A DNA stretch of 9,422 nucleotides from JAPUIN01 sp041580375 (GTDB lineage: Bacteria; Acidobacteriota; Polarisedimenticolia; Gp22-AA2): contig JBFGDZ010000140.1 in NCBI GenBank assembly GCA_041580375.1, forward strand, positions 1-9,422. The letters run 5' to 3'. The position numbers were made by a program, and so were the translations under genes. Below are positions 1 through 4,628 of the stretch, piece after piece. Each line of letters opens with the position of its first letter. Positions within the stretch are counted from its first letter, which is position 1. The notes beneath the pieces were generated by a model that was given only the letters and a program-made list of their open reading frames with translations, was not told the DNA's origin and did not search any database.

Positions 1-626
1 GCAAGCGGGCCGATATCGAGGGCCGCGTCAAGCAGATCCGGGCGCAGATCGAGGAGACGACCTCGGATTACGACCGCGAGAAGCTGCAGGAGAGGCTCGC
101 CAAGCTCGTGGGCGGCGTCGCCATCATCAAGGTCGGTGCGGCCACCGAAACCGAGATGAAGGAGAAGAAGGCCCGCGTGGAGGACGCCATGCACGCCACC
201 AAGGCGGCCGTCGAAGAGGGCATCGTGCCCGGCGGCGGCGTGGCCCTGGTCCGCTCGATCCCCGCTCTGGAGAAGATCAAGGAGAAGAACGAGGACATCC
301 AGACCGGGATCGGCATCGTGCGACGCGCGCTCGAGGAGCCGGTGCGGCAGATCTCGATCAACGCCGGCTACGAGGGCTCCATCATCGTGCAGCAGGTGAA
401 GCAGAAGGAGAAGCCGGCGGAGGGCTTCGACGCCTACACCGGCAAGTGGGTCGACATGTTCGACGCCGGGATCATCGATCCCACCAAGGTGGTCCGCACG
501 GCGCTGCAGAACGCGGCGAGCATCGCCGGGCTGATGCTGACCACCGAGGCTCTCGTGCACGAGATCCCCGAGAAGGAGAAGGCCGCGCCGGCCGGGCCGC
601 GCGGCATGGGCGGCGACATGTACTGA
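1..626 (+). CDS. groEL: Chaperonin GroEL (60-kDa chaperonin), 3' part only
   Basis: This is the C-terminal part of the ATP-driven cytoplasmic folding chaperonin; its 5' end lies outside the window. The frame is read from base 3 and gives 207 residues before TGA at 624-626. It aligns almost without gaps to E. coli GroEL from about residue 338: a TSDYDREKLQERLAKL block, KVGAATE, the segment KARVEDAMHAT whose Asp matches the ATP-hydrolysis residue D398, and GGGVAL of the nucleotide-binding equatorial domain. DPTKVVRTALQNAASIAGLMLTTEALV is the usual C-terminal core. The tail after it is short and holds only one GMGG unit, ending in DMY instead of several GGM repeats. A strong terminator follows 50 bases downstream. 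groES is not visible and would lie upstream. The identification is certain; whether this is the only groEL copy cannot be told from the window. Confidence 0.98.
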   Translation, partial: KRADIEGRVKQIRAQIEETTSDYDREKLQERLAKLVGGVAIIKVGAATETEMKEKKARVEDAMHATKAAVEEGIVPGGGVALVRSIPALEKIKEKNEDIQTGIGIVRRALEEPVRQISINAGYEGSIIVQQVKQKEKPAEGFDAYTGKWVDMFDAGIIDPTKVVRTALQNAASIAGLMLTTEALVHEIPEKEKAAPAGPRGMGGDMY

Positions 627-675
627 GGCGCCGCGCCGCGACAGCCGATGAGGCGGTCACGGAGCATCGGTCATC

Positions 676-706
676 GGCCCCCCGGTCCGCCGGGGGGCCT
701 TTTTTT
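676..706 (+). terminator. Intrinsic terminator of groEL
   Basis: GGCCCCCCGG (676-685) pairs perfectly with CCGGGGGGCC (690-699) around a TCCG tetraloop, and seven T residues (700-706) follow at once. This is a textbook rho-independent terminator for the plus strand, 50 bases after the groEL stop. On the minus strand no T-tract follows the hairpin, so it is a one-way terminator, although the stem could still stabilise the 3' end of the converging lolA transcript. The 627-724 gap holds nothing else that I can recognise. Confidence 0.95.
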
Positions 707-724
707 CGCCGGATGTCTCGGGGA

Positions 725-1450
725 TCAGAAGCTCTGCTGGCCCAGGGAGAAGCCGTTGAAGGTCTCGGAGACCTTCACGTCGGGAGGGATGTCGACCTGA
801 AACCGCTGCGCGGCGACGTCCACGTTCACTCTCAGGTCGTGGAAGGTCAGCAGCGTGGAGTCCCCGTCCGCCTCCTCGTAGGCGACCCGGCGGGGCAGGT
901 AGGTCTCCGCGTCGACCCATATCTTCATCATCGCCACGCTCTCGCGGATTCGTTTCTTGCGGGGCGTGAGGACGAGCAGGTGGGTGCCGGCCAGATCGCT
1001 CTTCTCGTCGAGATGGAACTCGTAGTACTTGGCCAGGTCCTCGATCGACTGCCCCACGCCGAGGAAGCGGAACAGCCTCTTCCCGACGAACTTCTTGATC
1101 TCCACCTCTTCCGCGCGCTTGGCCGCGGGGTAGTAGGCGACGTACCGGTCCTCGGTGATGACGAAGACCTTGTGCTCGGGCTCCGCGTACTCCCAGCGCA
1201 CCTGGTTCGGCCGGTGGAAGAAGAACTCCCCCTTCGAGATCAGCGGCTCGGCCAGCAGGTTGAGATCCTTGCGCTCGGTGAACCGGGCGACCATCGTGCT
1301 GGTCTCGCTCTGCGCGCGGTCGAACCGCTCCAGGAGGCTCTCGAGGGTGACGGCGCCCTCCGCCGCGGGCAGCCGGTGCGCGGAGGACAGGGCGATCGCG
1401 AGGACGCCGAATCCGACGGCTGCGATCAGGGAGCGGGGACGACGGGACAT
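725..1450 (-). CDS. lolA: LolA-family outer-membrane lipoprotein carrier protein
   Basis: The 241-residue product is a probable periplasmic carrier that moves lipoproteins from the inner-membrane LolCDE complex to the outer membrane. Residues 1-30 look like a signal peptide: SRRPR, a hydrophobic core around 8-22, and a possible cleavage site after PAA at 28-30. The mature part shows the LolA pattern: a short helix (TLESLLERFDRAQ), an F-x-E-RKD strand, KGEFFFHRPNQVRWEY near 73-88, then alternating strands with KVFVITEDRYVAYYP and a C-terminal KIWVD...LPRRV strand pair. The ATG at 1450 has the Shine-Dalgarno sequence AAGAGG (1460-1465) nine bases upstream and a good promoter further up. The gene stands alone, converging on groEL and diverging from dppB; no LolB or LolCDE gene is in view. 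LolA-like proteins can also serve other hydrophobic cargo, so the fold is surer than the exact cargo. Confidence 0.9.
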   Translation of the reverse strand: MSRRPRSLIAAVGFGVLAIALSSAHRLPAAEGAVTLESLLERFDRAQSETSTMVARFTERKDLNLLAEPLISKGEFFFHRPNQVRWEYAEPEHKVFVITEDRYVAYYPAAKRAEEVEIKKFVGKRLFRFLGVGQSIEDLAKYYEFHLDEKSDLAGTHLLVLTPRKKRIRESVAMMKIWVDAETYLPRRVAYEEADGDSTLLTFHDLRVNVDVAAQRFQVDIPPDVKVSETFNGFSLGQQSF

Positions 1451-1484
1451 CGTATGAGGCCTCTTCGTGACGATAACCGAGCCA

Positions 1485-1512
1485 ATTTAACAGACGCGTA
1501 CGCCCGCGTCAA
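1485..1512 (-). promoter_or_regulatory. Sigma-70 type promoter of lolA
   Basis: Read on the minus strand, a TTGACG -35 box (1512-1507) is followed after 16 bases by TTAAAT (1490-1485), which matches four of six positions of the -10 consensus. Transcription would start near 1478 and give a leader of about 28 bases containing the AAGAGG ribosome site at 1465-1460. The T/A-rich patch stands out in otherwise very GC-rich DNA. This is prediction from sequence only. Confidence 0.6.
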
Positions 1513-1569
1513 GGAAGCGGACCGTCGCGCGGCCCCGCCGCCTCCTCCGCGTCCCGCGCGACCCGCCAT

Positions 1570-1599
1570 TTGACAAAGGCGGCGGCGGGCGGGGATCAT
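1570..1599 (+). promoter_or_regulatory. Sigma-70 type promoter of the dppBC operon
   Basis: A perfect TTGACA (1570-1575) is followed after 18 bases by GATCAT (1594-1599, four of six consensus positions). A start near 1606 would leave a leader of only about 20 bases before the TTG start codon of dppB, with GGGAG at 1610-1614 as its ribosome site. The spacer is extremely G-rich and the -10 is weak, so activator help is possible. It lies back to back with the lolA promoter, the two -35 boxes being 57 bases apart. Confidence 0.5.
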
Positions 1600-1624
1600 C
1601 TCCTCCGGTGGGAGCGCGTCAGCG

Positions 1625-2542
1625 TTGAGCGGGTATTTCCTTCGCAGGATTCTGTCGGCCGCGCCGCTCCTGCTCGGCGTCGCCACCATCATCTTCTCCC
1701 TCATCCATCTCATACCCGGCGATCCCGTCGAGGTCATGCTGGGGGCGGGCGCCGGAGCCGGCGACGTCGCCGATCTGCGCCACCGGCTCGGGCTCGATCG
1801 CCCGCTGACCCATCAGTATGCGAGTTTCCTGGTCGGGCTCCTCCGCGGCGACCTCGGGACCTCCCTGCGCTACCGCGATCCGGTGATCGATCTGGTGGCG
1901 GAGCGGCTTCCCGCGACCCTCCTCCTCGCCCTCGCCAGCATGGTCCTCGCGGCCGCCGTTTCGTTACCGGCTGGGATCGGCGCGGCCCTCCGGCCCGGAG
2001 GACTGATCGATCGGATCACCTCGTTCGGATCGGTCCTGGCCCTCTCCCTGCCGAGCTTCTGGCTCGGGCCGCTCCTGATCCTCCTGTTCGCCATTCGGCT
2101 GGACTGGCTACCGGTCTCGGGCATGGACGAGCCGGGTGCTCTGGTCCTCCCTTCCGTGACCCTGGCCGCCGCCCTGGCGGCCCTTCTGACGAGACTTCTG
2201 CGGGCCGCCCTGCTGGAGGAGCGATCGGCCCTGTACGTCCGGGCGGCCCTCGCCCGCGGACTCTCCCCCGCCTCCGCCGCGCTCCGCCACGCGCTGCGCA
2301 ATGCCCTGCCGGTCGTGATCACCGTGGCCGGCCTCCAGCTGGGCTCGCTCCTGACCGGCGCCATCCTCACGGAGACGATCTTCTCCTGGCCGGGGCTCGG
2401 ACGTCTCCTGGTGCAGGCGATCGCGCACCGCGATTACCCGCTCGTCCAGGGCACGGTGCTTCTGTTCGCCGCCATCTACATCGCGGTCAACCTGGCGGCC
2501 GATCTCCTGCACGCGCTGCTCGATCCGCGGTCGGCGCCGTGA
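1625..2542 (+). CDS. dppB: ABC transporter permease, DppB/OppB family
   Basis: This 305-residue inner-membrane permease is one half of the transmembrane channel of a peptide/opine/nickel-type (PepT family) ABC importer. Residues 5-30 are the family's N-terminal helix (FLRRIL... ending in HLIPGDP), followed by the periplasmic LGLDRPL-x-QY block and GDLGTSLRYRDPV near 75-87. About six membrane helices follow, with the EAA coupling loop at 204-233 (YVRAALARGLS...RHALRNALPV), which docks on the ATPase, and ETIFSWPGLGRLL at 250-262. All are standard for DppB. The start is TTG at 1625, set ten bases after GGGAG (1610-1614); no in-frame ATG fits better, and the FLRRIL motif begins five residues in, as is normal. 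Length is at the short end for the family. The stop overlaps the next gene as GTGA. Substrate cannot be read from a permease. Confidence 0.93.
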   Translation: MSGYFLRRILSAAPLLLGVATIIFSLIHLIPGDPVEVMLGAGAGAGDVADLRHRLGLDRPLTHQYASFLVGLLRGDLGTSLRYRDPVIDLVAERLPATLLLALASMVLAAAVSLPAGIGAALRPGGLIDRITSFGSVLALSLPSFWLGPLLILLFAIRLDWLPVSGMDEPGALVLPSVTLAAALAALLTRLLRAALLEERSALYVRAALARGLSPASAALRHALRNALPVVITVAGLQLGSLLTGAILTETIFSWPGLGRLLVQAIAHRDYPLVQGTVLLFAAIYIAVNLAADLLHALLDPRSAP

Positions 2543-3372
2543 GCCGCGCGGCCGGCATGCGATCCCTCGTGATCGGCGCCGCCATCCTGATCGCCCTGAC
2601 GGCGATCGCCGCGGCCGCCCCCTGGCTCGCGCCCTTCCCGCCCGACCGCCAGGATCTCGCCCGCCGCCTGGAGGCTCCCTCGGCCGGGCACCCGCTCGGC
2701 CGGGACGACCTCGGCCGGGACCAGCTCGCGCGGCTCATGTGGGGCGCCCGCGTCTCGCTCGCGGCGGGACTCTTCGTCGTGCTGCTCTCCGGATGCGCGG
2801 GCGTGCTGATCGGCCTCATCTCCGGTTACGCCGGGGGGCGGACGGACGCCGCCTTCATGGCGATCGTCGATCTCTTCCTCGGGTTCCCCGGCGTGCTGCT
2901 CGCGATCGCCCTCGTGGGGGTTCTCGGGCCCCGGCTCCCGAACCTGATCCTCGCTCTCTGCCTGGTCAACTGGGTGGTGTACGCGCGCCTGGCGAGGGGC
3001 CAGGCGCTGCGCCTCAAGACGCTCGAGTTCGCCGAGGCCGCCCGGTCGATGGGCGGCGGGAGGTCGCGGCTCCTGCTCCGCCACCTGCTCCCCAACCTTC
3101 TGGCGCCCTGCCTCGTTCAGGCGGCGCTGGGGCTCGGGGGCGCGATCATGGCCGAGTCGGGCCTCTCGTTCCTGGGGCTCGGGGTCCCGCCGCCGACCCC
3201 GAGCTGGGGCAGCATGCTGCGCGCCGGCAGCCAGAGTCTGCTGGACGCGCCGCACCTGGCGATCGCGCCCGGGCTCGCGATCTTCGTCGCGGTGCTCGGC
3301 GCCAACCTGCTCGGGGAAGGACTCAGGCAGAGGCTCGATCCGCGGGGGAGTTTCGAGCGGCCGACCCTGTGA
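2539..3372 (+). CDS. dppC: ABC transporter permease, DppC/OppC family
   Basis: This is the partner permease of the upstream DppB and completes a heterodimeric membrane channel. From the GTG at 2539 the product has 277 residues: a first helix at about 10-32, the DppC signature HPLGRDDLGRDQLARLMWGARVSL (51-74), further helices, the EAA loop EFAEAARSMG...RHLLPN (163-186), and GLSFLGLGVPPPTPSWGSML (208-227), which is diagnostic for the family. The GTG shares four bases (GTGA, 2539-2542) with the dppB stop, so the two are almost certainly translationally coupled. An internal ATG at 2557 would trim six residues and is a less likely start. No ATPase (DppD/F) or substrate-binding protein follows: the gene ends one base from the stop of a convergent regulator. 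The missing subunits must come from upstream or elsewhere in the genome. Confidence 0.94.
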   Translation: MSRAAGMRSLVIGAAILIALTAIAAAAPWLAPFPPDRQDLARRLEAPSAGHPLGRDDLGRDQLARLMWGARVSLAAGLFVVLLSGCAGVLIGLISGYAGGRTDAAFMAIVDLFLGFPGVLLAIALVGVLGPRLPNLILALCLVNWVVYARLARGQALRLKTLEFAEAARSMGGGRSRLLLRHLLPNLLAPCLVQAALGLGGAIMAESGLSFLGLGVPPPTPSWGSMLRAGSQSLLDAPHLAIAPGLAIFVAVLGANLLGEGLRQRLDPRGSFERPTL

Positions 3373-3373
3373 T

Positions 3374-4477
3374 TCAGCGCGGGGGGTCGTTCCTGGCCAC
3401 GACCCCCTCCAGCACCTTCTGCTGGATGCGGAACCAGTCCTCCCGCGAGATGTCGAGGAAGATCCTGACGACCGAGGGGTCGAACTGCGTTCCGCTGTAC
3501 TTCTCGATCTCGGCCCGCGCCGTCTCGTACGGCAGGGCCTTGCGGTAGGGGCGATCGGAGGTCATGGCGTCGAGGGTGTCGGCGACGCAGAAGATGCGCG
3601 CCCCGATGGGGATCTGATCGCCCTTGAGGCCGCGCGGATACCCGGTTCCGTCGTATCGCTCCTGATGGCTGAGGACGATCTGGCGCGCGCTCTCCAGGAA
3701 CTGGATGCCGTGCAGGATCCTGTAGCCGATCTCCGGATGCTTGCGCATCTCCACCCACTCCTCGGGTGTCAGCTTCCCGGGTTTGCGCAGGATGGCGTCC
3801 GGGACGCCGATCTTGCCGAAGTCGTGCAGGAGGGCGCCCCGGTAGATGTCGGTCAGTTGCGGGTCGCCGATCCCCATGCGCTCCGCGATGTGCGCCGTGT
3901 AGGCCGCGACGCGCAGGGAGTGGCCCATCGTCTCGCTGTCGCGCGTGTCGAGCGCGGTGGCGAGAGCCTCGAGCGTCGTCTGGTAGGCGCCCTCCAGCTT
4001 GCGGTACAGATCCTCGACCTCGTCGTTCTTGCGCTGCAGCTCCGCGGTGCGCTCCTGAACCCTCTCCTCGAGGTTGCGCTGGTATGCGCGGTTCTCCAGG
4101 ATCAGCCGGCGTTTCTCGAGCGCCCTCTCGACCGTGATCCGGACCTCGGCCAGGTTGAAGGGCTTCGTCAGATAGTCGTTCGCGCCCAGGCGGATGGAGC
4201 TGATCGCCGTGTCGATGTCGACCACGCCGGTCAGCATGATCACCTCGGTGTCCGGGTGGGTCTTCTTGATCTCCTGCAGCAGCTGCACCCCGTCCATCTG
4301 GGGCATGTCGATGTCGCTGACGACCAGGTTGAAGCCGTTGCTCTCGAGCTTGGTGAGCGCCTCGCTGGCGTCGCTGGCGATCTCACAGATGTAACCGCTC
4401 GCGGTCAGGCCTTCGGCGAGCACGTCGCGGATCGCCTGTTCGTCGTCGACAACCAAGATCCGGCTCGGATTCTCCAT
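3374..4477 (-). CDS. Response regulator with REC and HD-GYP domains (RpfG-like cyclic-di-GMP phosphodiesterase)
   Basis: The 367-residue cytoplasmic product is a two-component regulator whose output is probably hydrolysis of cyclic-di-GMP. The receiver domain spans about 6-120 with acidic D11/D12, phospho-acceptor D55 in SDIDMP, T83 in MLTG and K105 in LTKPF. Residues 122-165 form a charged, heptad-like coiled-coil linker (ERVQERTAELQRKNDEVEDL). The HD-GYP domain covers about 166-355: E182/H186, H218-D219 followed by GK, H247, H271 with QERYDGTGYP (272-281), and D300 in CVADTLDAMTSDRPYR. There is no DNA-binding domain. The site usually written HHE reads H271-Q272-E273, a variant I believe is common in RpfG-like proteins. 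The gene has its own promoter (4555-4582), while its 3' end carries a 9-bp hairpin and stops one base from dppC. No histidine kinase is nearby, so the input signal is unknown. Confidence 0.93.
   Translation of the reverse strand: MENPSRILVVDDEQAIRDVLAEGLTASGYICEIASDASEALTKLESNGFNLVVSDIDMPQMDGVQLLQEIKKTHPDTEVIMLTGVVDIDTAISSIRLGANDYLTKPFNLAEVRITVERALEKRRLILENRAYQRNLEERVQERTAELQRKNDEVEDLYRKLEGAYQTTLEALATALDTRDSETMGHSLRVAAYTAHIAERMGIGDPQLTDIYRGALLHDFGKIGVPDAILRKPGKLTPEEWVEMRKHPEIGYRILHGIQFLESARQIVLSHQERYDGTGYPRGLKGDQIPIGARIFCVADTLDAMTSDRPYRKALPYETARAEIEKYSGTQFDPSVVRIFLDISREDWFRIQQKVLEGVVARNDPPR
3382..3407. terminator. Perfect 9-bp hairpin at the convergent gene ends
   Basis: GGGGGTCGT (3382-3390) pairs perfectly with ACGACCCCC (3399-3407) across an 8-base loop. 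It starts ten bases after the dppC stop and lies inside the last codons of the HD-GYP gene (VVARNDPPR). Neither strand has a T-tract behind it, so it is not a canonical rho-independent terminator. It could act as a tail-less terminator or as a 3' end stabiliser for both converging transcripts. The stem is seen directly; the role is inferred. Confidence 0.45.
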
Positions 4478-4554
4478 CCAGGTCGCCCCCGTGGAGTCGG
4501 CAGCGTCATCCGGACCGGCGCCTCAGCATGGCTCGGTTTGCGGTGACATGAATC

Positions 4555-4582
4555 AATCTAGGTAAAAAGGGGTCCCTGTCAA
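4555..4582 (-). promoter_or_regulatory. Sigma-70 type promoter of the HD-GYP regulator gene
   Basis: On the minus strand a perfect TTGACA (4582-4577) is followed after 16 bases by TAGATT (4560-4555; four of six). A start near 4548 gives a leader of about 70 bases before the ATG at 4477. Just ahead of that ATG only a weak G-run (GGGGG, about 4485-4489) could serve as ribosome site. This is the best-matching promoter in the window, and it sits inside the putative polA terminator. Confidence 0.65.
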
Positions 4583-4597
4583 TCGGCCGGAGCCCCT
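4564..4597 (-). terminator. Probable terminator of polA (glyA-siroheme-polA operon)
   Basis: On the minus strand AGGGGCTCC (4597-4589) folds back on GGGACCCCT (4576-4568): four G-C pairs plus an A-T at the base, one C/A mismatch, one G-T wobble and two more G-C pairs, with a 12-base loop, and a run of five T (4568-4564). It ends about 65 bases after the polA stop. The mismatch makes it weaker than the groEL terminator. A small 5-bp stem AACGC/GCGTT (4612-4625) just after the polA stop lacks a T-tract and is unlikely to matter. Confidence 0.45.
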
Positions 4598-4628
4598 CGG
4601 GAGGTGCGGCGAACGCCATCGCGTTTCA

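Noticed and set aside
446..1573. A 375-codon plus-strand frame spanning the groEL end, the terminator and lolA antisense
   Set aside because: It begins inside groEL in another frame, runs through the intrinsic terminator and has Arg/Asp/Leu-rich composition with no domain similarity.
1570..2538. In-frame extension of dppC back to 1570
   Set aside because: This part is an out-of-frame reading of dppB. The dppC family homology starts right after the GTG at 2539.
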